Shown: piece by piece, positions 1-11,031 of the stretch
Layout: each line of letters begins with the position of its first letter
How positions within the stretch are numbered: position 1 is the first letter of the stretch
Origin: Asparagopsis taxiformis
Taxonomy: Eukaryota > Rhodophyta > Florideophyceae > Bonnemaisoniales > Bonnemaisoniaceae
Assembly (NCBI GenBank): GCA_030407315.1
Contig: JALQPE010000056.1
Span: 1 to 64,000 of the forward strand
Reading direction: 5' to 3'
DNA length: 64,000 nucleotides
Position numbers and translations under genes: made by a program
The notes under the pieces: model-generated
The model's input: the letters and a program-made list of their open reading frames with translations, nothing else
Told to the model about the DNA's origin: nothing
The model's database searches: none

Positions 1-592
1 GGAAATACCGTAAGAATATAGTGGAATGAAACTGCGCCGTGGGAGTGGGTAGAAGCACGTGGACATGGTGGAATTTTCCACTACTGTACGGAAAAATAAC
101 AATGGAAAGGACAAAGACACGTCGCGTTGGTCATGACGGTGACCGGAGGTGGCATATTCCACGATTTTTATAATTTTCATGCTGGAATGACGGAACGGGG
201 GAGCCATATGTATGACAGTACCATGTTGGACTCGAACCATGAACTTGGATGGTTATGCCGGTCTGTAGTACGGATGGCATTCGTAGCAGTGTAGTGAGGC
301 TAGCGTGATGGACTGGTTCCAACGCGCCATACCCTTCGATGGCGTCACGTTTTGGGCGTCCATGAGGAATATGATATCATATGGAAGAGGCGAAAATGCA
401 AAGTGTATGACGTTAACTAGCTAATCTCGATATGGCCATTGTTGTACCATAGGTAGGGTATGGTGGAAAGAGTAGACAATTGTACTTGAGTTTAGTTTTT
501 CTAGTATTACTTCGTACAGAATGGAACCATCTATGTAGATTTTTAGCACAGATACTACGGCATAGTTATTATCGCGGTCGCTAAAATTTTTA
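1..592. other. Stretch without recognisable gene
   Basis: Only short open frames on both strands with no recognisable motif. No palindrome of the element's family is present. It is probably the upstream part of the decayed gene at 593-2557 or intercassette DNA. Confidence 0.4.
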
Positions 593-2557
593 ATGAAGTC
601 ACTCCCCGCATGCACAGGATTGACCGGAATAGTGAGTTTCGCCCTGGCTTTAAGCGTGACTAGTATCTTGAACGCAGTAGTAGTGTGTTTGACAACTTGT
701 ATGGCAGTAGGGAACATGGTAGTGATTTCGTATCATACTATAAAAATGAAAAAATTGGACGTTACAGACATGGGTGAAGTAGTATCTGGTGAAGAAGTTG
801 ACGAAGACTTGTCCTAAACAAAATTGCAGATAGTGCGTTGTAGTATCTTTATTTCGTGGAGGAACTATGACTAGGCGTGAATCATTGCGAATTAGGCGAC
901 AGAGCGAAAAAGCGAAAGCTGGCCGTGAGCGTGAGCGAGCAGCGCCGTAGATGCACTTCCCTGTGTCGGAACGCAAATAGACGTGTGGTTCCAAGTGGGT
1001 GATGACGCAATATGGTGGAAGGCTACTGTTGTGGAAATCAAACTTCCTGAGCAGTATCCTGTTTGCAGTGGTAAGCCGTCAGTGGAGACCGCATCGATGT
1101 AGACAGAGGAGATGGCGTGTACACGCCTGGTGTGGTGGAGCACAATAGACAGGATGTGAGTGATGCAATTGTGAGGTTGACGACAGAGGAAAAGGATATT
1201 GCAGTGATGGAAGTATCGAAGTGGCGGTACTCGGATGCTGTGAAGCCAAGGCACGATGAAATGGTGGTTGCGGAAGGCAGATTGTTATATGATGCTATCC
1301 CTGAAAGGAATTACCCTTGTGTTTCCTACGAACATGTAAAATTTCTGATGGGAAGTAAGTTAATGTCCGGGGGTCAGCCACCGACACAGTGGCGAAGGAG
1401 CAACAGAGAGGTTGTGGACTACGAAGCGGTGGGGTAGAATTTCATGAACAATCAGATGGAGAATCTGAAGGGATATCACCGCAGAGGAAGAAGCAAAAAG
1501 TGGAATCAGCACTTGACGCCAACACATACGGTGGTATGGAGACAAGGCTGAGAACACTAGAAAATATAATGCTTTCTGGAAATGGTAGCGAGTGTCGGCT
1601 TGGTTGGAACGGAATGGTTCGAAATTGTGGATCAACAGTATCAGCTGGTAAGGTTTTATTGATGCTCTTACAGCGTGCGGTAGAGAAAGTTGTGGAACAG
1701 GTTAATCGAAGCACTTTGTCAAACTCAGGTGGCGGCTACCCACATAGTGAGATTGACGGTGCCTGTACAAGTGGAACGGCTATTAGCGGACCGGTGCAGA
1801 TTCCCATCTCATTGAGCACTGAGTTATTCCGGGAAATGCTAAAGGGAACAGCAGAAATCTATGGAGGGGGGTATTACAAAGTTTACCCAGGGCTTCACGC
1901 GGCAGTGGCTGGAACTGGTGGGGAAGCTTTGAACATTACGTGTTCCAGTTTTGCAACACTATCAGATCTGCTAGGATTGGGGCACCGATGGCGAACCGAG
2001 TGTCTGGTTCACAGGCGTAATATCAGCAACTCGGAAGAGGAGGACAATGAAGAGTGTAGTTACATGAACGGTTCGGCGAGGTCATGTGGTTTGCGGTTGT
2101 TTGGTACGATATTGTGCTCGGGAATCATGGAAGCACAGTCGACATCTGTTGCAATTGGCAGTAGCTCATTCTGCACTGTGGAAACAACATCAAACGTGTG
2201 GTGTCTAATTCGAAAAAGTAGTTCTGTGGTCCAAGGTGAATACGTGCACGGAATGGAGCTGCAGAAATGTCCTTTGACATGTGATTTGCACGGGAGGAGC
2301 GACGGTGAAGGGAGTCTGGAAGGGTGGAAAAGCGAAGGAACAAATGTTTCCGTATAGAATGGGAGCCTGCGATGCAAAGAAAGAGAGGAAAGGCAGGGGA
2401 TGTATTGTGGGGATCTCTGAGAGTGCATATGCCGTACGTCGTATTCCGTGGTGTGGAAGAACCTTGTCGTATAGACAAGTTGATAACAGAAGATGTAGTG
2501 AACGACGTAGTAGGGTATAGTGCGTCAGAGAAAAAGGCAGAGAAGTACATTAAATGA
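593..2557 (+). pseudogene. Frame-broken hypothetical gene in the leftmost visible cassette
   Basis: Open fragments on the plus strand follow one another at 593-817, about 1117-1437, 1389-2357 and 2324-2557. Each step moves to the frame one base back, as if single bases had been lost. The best fragment (1389-2357) has a basic nuclear-localisation-like stretch (RKKQKVE) near residue 33 followed by a Gly/Ser-rich part. The last fragment is lysine-rich and ends KKAEKYIK. Around 2065-2240 an alternative frame looks more protein-like, so further shifts are likely. I do not recognise a family. I read it as one decayed gene on the opposite strand from its neighbour at 2701-4370. It could also be a spliced gene, but I see no convincing intron borders. 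Confidence 0.3.
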
Positions 2558-2700
2558 TGCCAGCAGTTGGATGAATGAGAAATACTTTAATACAGATGAT
2601 GCATGCATTGCAAAGCATAACTAGTTGAGCGTTGGGAACTTTTCCTAGAACTACTAATGAACCATACCGATATAAAGTTTCTAATCAAACTACACATCAA

Positions 2701-4370
2701 TTAGAGAAATACCAAGCTCGTCATCCTCCTGTAGAGGGACGCAATCAGGATTGGAAATGCGCCTGTCTGCCGAGTTTTCAAAGGAAGTTCGGTTTGTACG
2801 ATGCTTGAATCGAAACGTACAGACTCGTATTCTTCAGCAGTGAGATTTCTCTTCTTTCGGATGATTCCGAACAGGCAATCACCTCCCATGAGGTAGTCCC
2901 GCAGCTCTAGATGTCCCCATGAAACTCGCAAAGGGAATCCATCTTTCCCGAACTGAGGTGTAGGTAACTTGCTGAGGGCCGCATTGAATAAACCTTGGAG
3001 ACATATTGCTATCCGATAACAAGCTTGAATGGCATGGGGCTCATGACAAAGCATCTCCAGTTGTGTGCATTGGCAGAAACTGCATAACAATATCATAGCT
3101 AAAGTAAGAAAAGAGAATGAACATACAGCCAATTTCTCCACTGGATTCTGCGCAGTTGTAATGTTTCCATTAACGATACCGCCGCTTACCTGAACTTTGT
3201 AAGTAACCTGAACGTGAAGCTCGGGACGACTGAGAATGAAATTTGAGAAGGTAGAATCATTTCTTGAATACACTTCTAGAGCGTCTTCTCTCCTGTTCCG
3301 TAAGCTTTCAAAGTTGTCGGAATTGAGTCAAGTGGACACATGTCCGACGTGGACACATCAGAGTCAAGTGGAACAGCAATAGTTGCCTTCATATCTCGGT
3401 GGATGAGGAAGAATGCTTGCTTGACCAATTCCATTTTCATTTGCTTACGGGAACTGTTGAAGAACTGGGTGAGCTGCCGTAGAGCAGAGGTAATGATCGG
3501 AATGGACTGTATATCCGACGGTGACAGGTGGGCATAGCGGAAGACGAAGAGGAGGACGTAGATGCACGGCGTGCTTCTCCTTTCGAACCAGACAGTCGCC
3601 GACGCTTTGAAGATCCAACCTGCAAACTCGTGGACTGTTCTATGTTGCGTTCTGCCTCCGTGGGCATCGAAATATCCATGGCATGGAAAAGAGCGCGCTG
3701 CGAAATGTGCAGCCAAGATGGTTTATCGATGGGCACAATTGTTGCATTGCGTAGTGCATAATCTCTTGAGATAGTATTGCTGTTCAAGTCCTCTTCTTCG
3801 CCGGGTCCAGGATGCCGGCATTCCTGGTGGCCGAGTCCTTCCATCGTACAATTCTGTCATTCGCCATCGAAATAAATGCTGTTCCGACAATAGAGCGTTT
3901 TAAGAATATATGCCGTTTCCCAACCGCCGTGCCAATTAGAGATTTCTTGGATTGTCTTACCTCTGCATTAGAACTGGAAGTCTGCGAAAACGACAATGCA
4001 GCAAGTAGCAATGTTGTGCAGGACTTCTCTTGCGGGGTTTCTTCAGACCTTGCATTCAAGTTCCTGAGCAAACTTGATCCACTGAAGTTTTGGTAAGCTC
4101 TGCAACGGTTCTGAAAGCGACGAATCTAGATGTCACATGCCTATTGTTGAACAAAGAGGACACTAGAGTGGTAATTTGACCTGATTTTCTTGATCTCTCC
4201 TCGAGAACTACTGAAGGTACAGTGTTTGTCCCTGCAGCAGCCGAGGTCATGTACCGAATGCAAGCAAGCTCCATTTCAATGGACGAAAGGGAGTCGCGCA
4301 TATACTGTTCGAGGGATGCAAACTGTTCCTCAAACTTTGCAAACCTTGACAATGATAATTCATCTCGCAT
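2701..4370 (-). pseudogene. Frame-broken hypothetical gene, minus strand
   Basis: Overlapping minus-strand fragments run 4370-4056, 4071-3784, 3844-3437, 3716-3276 and 3273-2701. Each of the four joins steps back one base. The N-terminal fragment is predicted helical (FEEQFASLEQYMRDSLSSIE), possibly a coiled coil. The third has a basic Ser/Arg-rich patch (SKRRRLSGSKGEARR) followed by a serine run. The fourth and fifth look like a folded C-terminal region. No family recognised. The start lies about 226 bp from the palindrome at 4596-4726, so the gene reads away from that palindrome. Four shifts in 1.7 kb argue for decay or for sequence errors. Confidence 0.35.
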
Positions 4371-4595
4371 TTCAGCTCAAAATGATGGGATGTTCCACGT
4401 CCGGGAGAGGAGAATTGAGGTGCACGAGCAAATTGATTATCCAACGAGAAAGATAAATAGAAAGACTCGAGGGAAATGTCTGTCGTAAGCAGACCAATCA
4501 TGTAACGGACAAGTGCAATGGTAGTGCCGTTACGAAATATGAGGGCTGTAACGGTCCTCGGCATACTGAGAAGCAGTGAAACCAGCAATGTAGGC

Positions 4596-4726
4596 TAGAG
4601 TTGAAATTGGTAATTTTTATGGTCTGAAATTGCTGCAGTAAAAAGCGATCTACCATTGTGCACTTTGCTAGATCGCTTTTTACTGCAGTAATTTCAGACC
4701 GTAAATATTACCAAATTTCAACTCTA
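4596..4726. repeat. Long palindrome P1
   Basis: Arms of about 60 nt begin TAGAGTTGAAATTGGTAAT and carry TTRCTGCAGTAA followed by AAAAGCGATCTA. The centre contains TTGTGCACTTTGC. The left arm has a few mismatches (GCTGCAG instead of ACTGCAG; TTTTTATGG opposite CCGTAAATA). It separates the minus-strand gene at 2701-4370 from the plus-strand methyltransferase cassette. Confidence 0.9.
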
Positions 4727-5700
4727 CAAACCATGACGGCCAACAATACATGATCTAGTATTTTACCACCGCTTATTCTGCTCAGAGACTGTGAAGGTGC
4801 GGCACTGGGAAACTCGGTGAGCTTTTCGGCCGTATACTTTGGTAATACACGACCGGGAATTTGTACGTAGCAGAGCACATTGGTGCCCCGCAATGTTAAC
4901 GACAGCAAAGCTAACTTTTTTGCTCTGTGCATTCCAATATGCGCAGAGTGCAATAAGCAGAGCAAGTGATAGCCCCCTTACTCTGCAGCACACATGTATA
5001 ACATTGCGCAATTTTACACACTAGTGCACTTGTCAGCATGCTGAACAGCAGTACGACGCGCCATCATCATGCGCTGGAATGTATCGTAGGACGTCCGCGA
5101 AGTTAGTTAAAAGTCTAGACTAGTTTAACGATCGATATCCAAAACTAGGAATTCCAGCAAGATTTATTCGTAAAAGAAGAATCTGATGATTATCGTTCCA
5201 TAAACTAGTCAGACGTTTCAGTTGGTTAGTTCTGGAATAAAGCATGAACGATTAGAGCGGTGCTTTAAATTTGGAAATTTTTCATTCTGAAATTACCAAA
5301 TTTCCATCTAGTGTGTACTCGGAACTAGTCTTGCTACTAGTATTTCTCTACTCTAAAAATTCCTTTCCATTGCGAATCGTTGAAAGTTAGTTTACTGGCA
5401 CAGAGTGCAAGCAACTTACGCACCCCTTCCAACTAGTACAAACCCCTCTACTAATCCCTGCAATACAACTCTGGACTTACGTCGCCCTTCCTCACTCAAA
5501 ACCCCCTGTCCCCACACGAATCCCCCCGTCGCGAGATATCGGCGGCGTGTCGGTTCCAGAATTTCCGATTTCGAATTTATTGGCGCCGCGTGGACTTTGG
5601 AGGGCGTGGACTTCCAGTCCGCCCTTTGATCGTCGAAAACTTTCCCCACTCATCTTTTTCCATTCTCCCTGCTCTCCCTTTTCTCTTCACCTCACAAGTA
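4727..5700. other. Intercassette DNA upstream of the methyltransferase cassette
   Basis: No supported gene. At 5267-5303 lies a short degenerate relative of the palindrome arms (AAATTTGG ... TTACCAAATTT) lacking the CTGCAG core. From about 5430 the strand becomes pyrimidine-rich (CCCCTTCC-type tracts) up to the ATG at 5701. This resembles the CT-rich leader of the 11,032 gene and may be promoter or 5' UTR. Confidence 0.4.
5267..5303. repeat. Degenerate palindrome relic
   Basis: The outer arms AAATTTGGAAATTTTT and ATTACCAAATTT of the palindrome family are present but the PstI-site core and apex are missing. It is probably an internally deleted copy of P1-type palindromes. Confidence 0.6.
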
Positions 5701-7522
5701 ATGGCGGAAGTACGACGGCGACATGGGCTCGTCGTAACACGCAGCGAAAATGGACCAACAGAACCGCATGATTTGTACGGAGACGGAACAATTCTCTGGG
5801 TGGATCCGGCGCGCGTTGTTTCAATTCCAGCGATTGAAGGGGCTGCCACTCCTGCCTCTGATATTCCCCGCGGAACGCACCTAAACTTCGATGCTCTCTA
5901 TCTGTACGGTACCATAGCGGAAAACGGGGACGTTACCCTGGTTGGAGGTATGGACGTGTGCGAAGAGGTATTGTCACGCCCCCGAACCAAGACTTCAAGG
6001 TATTTACTCCGCATGTGCTATGAGTCTATTTCCACGAAACCGCATACGCTTGCCTTGATTCTGTATCACATTCTGGAGAGCGAAAGGACAATTCCGTTCT
6101 ACGAAAGTGTGTCAATTGTAGCTTACATGCGGGACTGCTGGCATAATAGAGAGAAGGACGAGATAACGTTCCACTCGAAGAACGTTCACTCTCAGCGTTC
6201 CGAAGGGCTGTGGGCAGTCTGTACAGATTCAATCTACCATCTCTAGAAGCCATCGTAATCGTTGACAGGTGGTTTTCATATGCGTACCACCGCCACACGT
6301 TTAACATTGTGCAATCAGTGCGGAACTTCACGAGTACTGGTGATGATGGCAATACAGAGCTTGATACTAGAGTATGGGATCTGTTTCTTACCAGCTGTGG
6401 GATGCAGGATTTGTCGGTATCGTTCTTTATTCCGGTGTACATCAATGAGCGTGATGAGCCAAGGGGTGTAGAAATTTCAACGAAAACCTCCCAGAGTCCT
6501 CGTCCCTCAGGTCCAGTGTTCTATGAATACCAAAACCATAACACACAGGAAAGGACAGCTATTGGACGAGATGCGTACTCCAGGCAAACTCTGGCTTGTC
6601 AATTCTTTGTTTCACACGTTCAGGAAAGGGCTACAGATCATGGTAACTGGGCAACTCCAAGATATTCCCCGTCTTTCCGGAAAGTTGTATTTCTCATGGG
6701 ATTGATTCAGATGGATCGAGACTGGAAGTTGCGAGTAGAAACGCGCCCACGACAACGGACAAGAACCAGGTCTGCGGCTAGATTGACAGCGCTAATCAAA
6801 AAGGACAGTCCTTTTACGGCACAGCGTCTGGGATATGGGGTTCATCAGGTTCTGGCAGCATGGGATGAGTTGGCAAAATCCTTGGGGTCAGGCGGTGCAG
6901 AAGAGCTCCTACAACCTTACCTTCTTTACGACCAGAGACTGTTTACGTACCACGTCCTGGACTCGGAAAATAGGGGCTTTTCACCGCTTCGAGAGCTGAA
7001 GACCTTGTTGCATGGCAGAGGAGCTGTTCGAAGAGTGCAACACTCGGCAAGCATTTCAAGTGCTGCTGTCCATCGTACGCTGCTGCAAGACGCTCAGATG
7101 CGCCTCTGTGCAAAGTCATTCTGGGAACACTTAATGGCAATATGTCGCAATGACAAATTGTTCGACCTATCTGTCTCGGCTCCGCAAGATATACCGTTCA
7201 TACAGAGCTTCCAGCCGTCCCCCGGTCCCCGGTTTCCGGGAGGTTCACGACTATTCCGGCACTGGCGATGGTGGAAAGGCAGCTCACAGCGTTCAGCCTC
7301 ACAGAAGAGCCGCAATCAACGCCCGACCCAAATGAGGAGCTGTTCAGAGAAATGGAGACGACAGCTTCTCCAGTGCGGGAATCTTCGGTAACCCGACAGT
7401 TGTCGGAAGCCGTGGCCGCGAACCCGACTAAGCGTAGGCGTCTAGAGGTCAGTACGATCGGTGCAGCAAGCTCAGGGGCTAACCCGGCTAGCAGCAGCAC
7501 CGGTCAAACGAAGCTGATGTGA
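5701..7522 (+). pseudogene. Unknown protein in three frame fragments, directly upstream of the methyltransferase
   Basis: ATG at 5701 (MAEVRRRHGL) opens a frame to 6246. The text continues one base back in 6210-7391 and again one base back to 7522. The switches fall near 6200 and 7230, the latter in a C/G-homopolymer-rich stretch. The middle fragment has a basic region (RPRQRTRTRSAARL, about residue 180 of that frame). The last fragment ends in a low-complexity tail with an NLS-like PTKRRRLE. The final frame stops at 7520-7522, just before the ATG at 7528. The methyltransferase frame is again one base back, so this could originally have been the N-terminal part of the same polypeptide. No family recognised; the function is unknown. 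Confidence 0.45.
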
Positions 7523-7527
7523 ACTCC

Positions 7528-9183
7528 ATGCGGGTCGAAGAGGAAGTGTTAATTCCTGCGGAACTGGAGAACATGAAAGGATGTTTCCTACATACATTCA
7601 ACTGTAGTTTCCGAGACCTTCTGAAAAACTACGACGCCGTTGACAATCCTGGAAAGCCGCAAATCCGGGAAGGTGCTCAGTTGGTCCTCACTGACCCGCC
7701 GTACAATACTAGGCGTATGTCCGGCAGAGGAAACTCTGGTTACGATGTCCTCCGTCAGGAAGAAATCGAAGACACGGTAGCTGAAATTTCCAAGGTGACG
7801 CGCAAGGGTGGTCATGTTCTTATATTCACATCTGCTGCTCTGTTCTACAATTGGGTTTACGAGCTCCGCAAAGTGAAGTACTCTGCCGGCTATCCTATGT
7901 TTGCCGTTGATTCGCAGCCTATTGTGTGTACTCGGAGCCCGACACATTTCACATCCCCCCCGTATCGTATCACGACAAGTTTGTTGAATATGGTGGAGTT
8001 GGTCGTACATGCCACCAAGCTCGGCAAGGGGAGAGAAGGCTGGGGGATGGTTAATTACCGAAATGCCGGATACATACCTTCTAGATTCAAGGCTTGGACA
8101 AATGTCATCGACAACATCCCGCGGATCACTGCGTCGGAGACGGTGAAATATATGGACAAGGACAAGAAGAAGGTTACGTTGCGCCCCGAGCAGAAGACCG
8201 TCGCTCTCATGCAAGAGCTCATTGGGCGTTTCTCAAACCAGGGCGACCTGGTTGTTGACATGTTTGCTGGAACTTTCTCCACCGCTGTTGCATGCCTGAC
8301 AATGCACCATGGTCAGTACAGGAGGTTTGTCGGGTGTGAGAAGTTCAAGGATTGCTACGAACTGTCTCTTCCTAGAGTCAACGTCGCATTTCTCCACCAG
8401 GTCTCTATTGGGAACTTTGCCCAGCAGTCCACGACTGCCCTACAGCAGCTGGCTTCTGCTCGTCTGGGAACTTCGGAAGAGAGTTCATCATTGAAGACAA
8501 CCTCAAAAGTGCCCATTTCAACCAAACTTCCGCCCCACCTCATCAGCTTTCTTACTGGCATCTGGTGCATTCCGGACCAGCACAAGGAATTGACAGAACA
8601 ACCCATTGATAAGTGGCCACAATCGCTGCTGGGTTTGTTATCTACCGTGGATATTAAAACCCTGCTGTCAATAGACGCGATGGCACACAATGTATACGTC
8701 GCAGCGTCAACGATTCCTTCGGCTGGTGACGGCCTGTTTGCAAGAGTGGATATTGATCCTGGAGATATTGTAGGGTACTATTTCGGGTCTGTGGTTTACA
8801 AGGATTTGTACAAGGCGAAATTGAAGACTTTCGGTACTGGACCTACTTCCTTCTCGATTGAGCGTTTCCAGAAGTACGCTGTTCAAATTAAGGATGCAAA
8901 TGTGAAATGTCTGATGCCATCCACGTCTGCAAGTCCGATCTTCATTGTTCCATTCGAGTATTGTGCGGCATCGAAAATCAACGACCCAACGTTTGTGGAC
9001 CCAGCGGAGGGAACTGAGCGTCCGTCACGTACTGCTAATGTTAGTTTCTCTTCCCCCATACAAGAACTTCTTGATGAGACCTCCGTATCAACCTATCAAG
9101 TTGTATGCGTCACTGCCAATGTGCCCATTTCAGCTGGCTCAGAGTTATTCATCGAGTACGGACACGAATACTTTTCCGTGTAA
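7528..9183 (+). CDS. DNA amino-methyltransferase (DPPY, beta-type order) fused to a SET domain
   Basis: 551 aa from ATG 7528. Residues 1-290 form an N6/N4-type DNA methyltransferase: the catalytic motif DPPY at 56-59 (LVLTDPPYNTRR), then GGHVLIF as the following strand, and the AdoMet motif DMFAGTFSTA near 243. This DPPY-before-FxG order is typical of beta-class enzymes. DPPY favours N6-adenine over N4-cytosine, but specificity cannot be read from sequence. Residues about 385-551 are a SET domain: VYVAASTIPSAGDGLFA at the start, GYYFGSVVY, and ELFIEYGHEYF at the extreme C terminus. The usual NHSxxPN segment is weak (SRTANVSF). The predicted protein could modify DNA and, via SET, lysines on histones. 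It lies between palindromes P1 and P2, whose near edge is 148 bp past the stop. It has no visible break. Confidence 0.85.
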   Translation: MRVEEEVLIPAELENMKGCFLHTFNCSFRDLLKNYDAVDNPGKPQIREGAQLVLTDPPYNTRRMSGRGNSGYDVLRQEEIEDTVAEISKVTRKGGHVLIFTSAALFYNWVYELRKVKYSAGYPMFAVDSQPIVCTRSPTHFTSPPYRITTSLLNMVELVVHATKLGKGREGWGMVNYRNAGYIPSRFKAWTNVIDNIPRITASETVKYMDKDKKKVTLRPEQKTVALMQELIGRFSNQGDLVVDMFAGTFSTAVACLTMHHGQYRRFVGCEKFKDCYELSLPRVNVAFLHQVSIGNFAQQSTTALQQLASARLGTSEESSSLKTTSKVPISTKLPPHLISFLTGIWCIPDQHKELTEQPIDKWPQSLLGLLSTVDIKTLLSIDAMAHNVYVAASTIPSAGDGLFARVDIDPGDIVGYYFGSVVYKDLYKAKLKTFGTGPTSFSIERFQKYAVQIKDANVKCLMPSTSASPIFIVPFEYCAASKINDPTFVDPAEGTERPSRTANVSFSSPIQELLDETSVSTYQVVCVTANVPISAGSELFIEYGHEYFSV

Positions 9184-9602
9184 CCAGTACCCTGTCAGGA
9201 GAAATGTTGAGAAGTAAATGATTTCCCATCTTCCTTTAAACCCTGTTCATAGGCTTGTAGTTCAAGTAAGTGTATGTGAGACAGGAGGGAAACCCTGCAC
9301 AGGTCTCCTAAACGACGTAAAACCCGAGCGTAAAATTTGGTAATTTTTTTGGCTGTGAAATTACTGCAGTAAAAAGCGATCTAGCTTGTGCACTTTGCTA
9401 GATCGCTTTTTACTGCAGTAATTTCACAGCCAAAAAAATTACCAAATTTTAAGCGCACCTAGAGCTGACCTGTGGCGCCTTTTCGGCGACTGCTCTAGTC
9501 TGCTCTCAACGCGACCGTTGCTTCAATGATGCCATTAGGCAAAACGGTATGGCTTAGGTTTACTTTCTACAATAAACAGTCTTTGACGCAGCTCGACTGT
9601 GT
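9093..9602. repeat. Left arm of an interrupted inverted duplication (methyltransferase 3' end plus block A)
   Basis: 9093-9330 (last codons, stop and 3' flank of the methyltransferase gene) reappears inverted at about 10,026-10,264. 9452-9602 (block A, with CAATAAACAGTCTTTGACG) reappears inverted at 10,265-10,409. Reading the right arm as its reverse complement, the two blocks are in swapped order and joined directly at ACTGTGT. It is therefore a rearranged rather than a simple fold-back copy. Confidence 0.85.
9331..9451. repeat. Long palindrome P2
   Basis: 121-bp near-perfect palindrome. The arms are TAAAATTTGGTAATTTTTTT, GGCTGTGAAA, then TTACTGCAGTAAAAAGCGAT. The apex is CTAGCTTGTGCACTTTGCTAG. 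It lies 148 bp downstream of the methyltransferase stop codon. Confidence 0.95.
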
Positions 9603-9904
9603 ATGATGGCCGTACTACACCTTGCGGGTGTCACGATTGTTTGCTAGCAGGCGCAAGTAGCTCCACTATGGGACAGACCAGAACATGTATTCGTGGTCAT
9701 GCTTCGTGCATTACCATACGGTGCATTTATATTAGTTCATGTACATCCGGGTGAATATAGCGATGGAAAAGTAGAGGAACAACTACATTGCATTGCTCGC
9801 TAGCTTGCGTTCCGATGGTTAACATGCCGGAAACAGAGGGTACTGGTCCGCGGTATGAGGGGAGATGTGCAAGGCAAGTACCACAGCCGCCACAAGCTAG
9901 ACTG
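9603..9904. other. Unique spacer between the inverted blocks
   Basis: About 300 bp without a supported gene or repeat. It holds only short open frames. Confidence 0.4.
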
Positions 9905-10025
9905 TAAAATTTGGTAATTTTTTTGGCTGTGAAATTACTGCAGTAAAAAGCGATCTAGCAAAGTGCACAAGCTAGATCGCTTTTTACTGCAGTAATTTCA
10001 CAGCCAAAAAAATTACCAAATTTTA
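9905..10025. repeat. Long palindrome P3
   Basis: 121 bp with the same arms as P2 (GGCTGTGAAA type) and the apex in reverse orientation (GCAAAGTGCACAAGC). It is the inverted partner of P2 in the duplication around 9.1-10.4 kb. Confidence 0.95.
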
Positions 10026-10409
10026 CGCACGGATTTTACGTCGTTTAGGAGACCTGTGAAAGGATTTCCCTCCTGGCTCACATACACTTACTTCAACTGC
10101 AAGGCTATGAACAGGGTGTAAAGGAAGATGGGAAAAATTTACTTCTCAACATTTCTCGTGACAGGGTACTGGTTACACAGAAAAGTATTTCGTGTCCTTA
10201 CTCGATGAATAACTCTGAGCCAGCTGAAATGGGCACATTGGCAGTGACGCATACAACTTGATAGACACAGTCAAGCTGCGTCAAAGACCGTTTATTATGT
10301 AAACGTAAGCCATTCTGTTTTGCTCAATAAAATCATCGAAGCAACGGTCGCGTTTAGTGCAGACTAGTGCAGTCGCCGAAAAGGCGCCACGGGTCAGCTC
10401 AAGATGCGC
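10012..10409. repeat. Right arm of the inverted duplication
   Basis: Inverted copy of the methyltransferase 3' end (to 10,264) fused to an inverted copy of block A (10,265-10,409). Several substitutions and single-base indels separate the two arms, for example an extra base in the last codons. The copy is thus not brand new and does not encode a complete protein. Confidence 0.85.
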
Positions 10410-10532
10410 TTAAAATTTGGTAATTTTTTTCGCTCTGAAATTACTGCAGTAAAAAGTGATCTACCTAAGTGCACAAAGCTAGATCACTTTTTACTGCAGT
10501 AATTTCAGAGCGAAAAAAATTACCAAATTTAA
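10410..10532. repeat. Long palindrome P4
   Basis: About 123 bp. The arms are TTAAATTTGG-like with CGCTCTGAAA, then TTACTGCAGTAAAAAGTGAT. The apex is CTACCTAAGTGCACAAAGCTAG. It marks the left border of the ParB/dioxygenase cassette. Confidence 0.95.
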
Positions 10533-10679
10533 TGCCCATCCTCCATTCTCTCCATGACCGTTCAATATGAGTTCTGATTGATTAGGACGCAACCGGCGGA
10601 TATTTTGCGCATTAGGTGTTATATTGCGCTGTCCCACGGTCCTGTTTGGACAACCTTCAAGTGCATACCTTACACGACC

Positions 10680-11031
10680 ATCCACTTCTTCTTTCTCGGC
10701 TCCTACTCATCTGCTACTCTCTCTGCTTCTTCTGCACTTGAAAAGCAATCCCGATCGAGGACTTCCCCCTACGAGACGCACTGTTCCGCTCTCACTCTCT
10801 TTCTCTCTTTCACTCCCTACACCAATCTCTCCACCTCTACCTACCTCTCTCTGCCAACCTTTCAGGGATCCTCTCTACCACTTCATTGCCAATCTCTCTG
10901 GCACTATCCACCACTCTCTCCCTCCCACTGTCTCTCTAAAGCGACAGTCTTTCTCTCCTCGACCATCTCTGTTCTCCTATCCCCCTCTCTTTCTCACTAC
11001 ACTTCCGCGCTACCCACTCGGCAAAAACAAC
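10680..11031 (+). promoter_or_regulatory. Pyrimidine-rich leader of the ParB-dioxygenase gene
   Basis: About 350 bp of almost pure C/T on the plus strand (repeated CTCTCT, TTTCTCTC, CCCTCTC), ending just before ATG 11,032. The frame stays open through it, but the translation is low-complexity Ser/Pro/Leu. I treat it as promoter or 5' UTR and start the protein at 11,032. Confidence 0.5.

Noticed and set aside
10624..11031. N-terminal extension of the ParB-dioxygenase frame
   Set aside because: The translation is low-complexity from a CT-rich leader. The ATG at 11,032 starts normal protein sequence.
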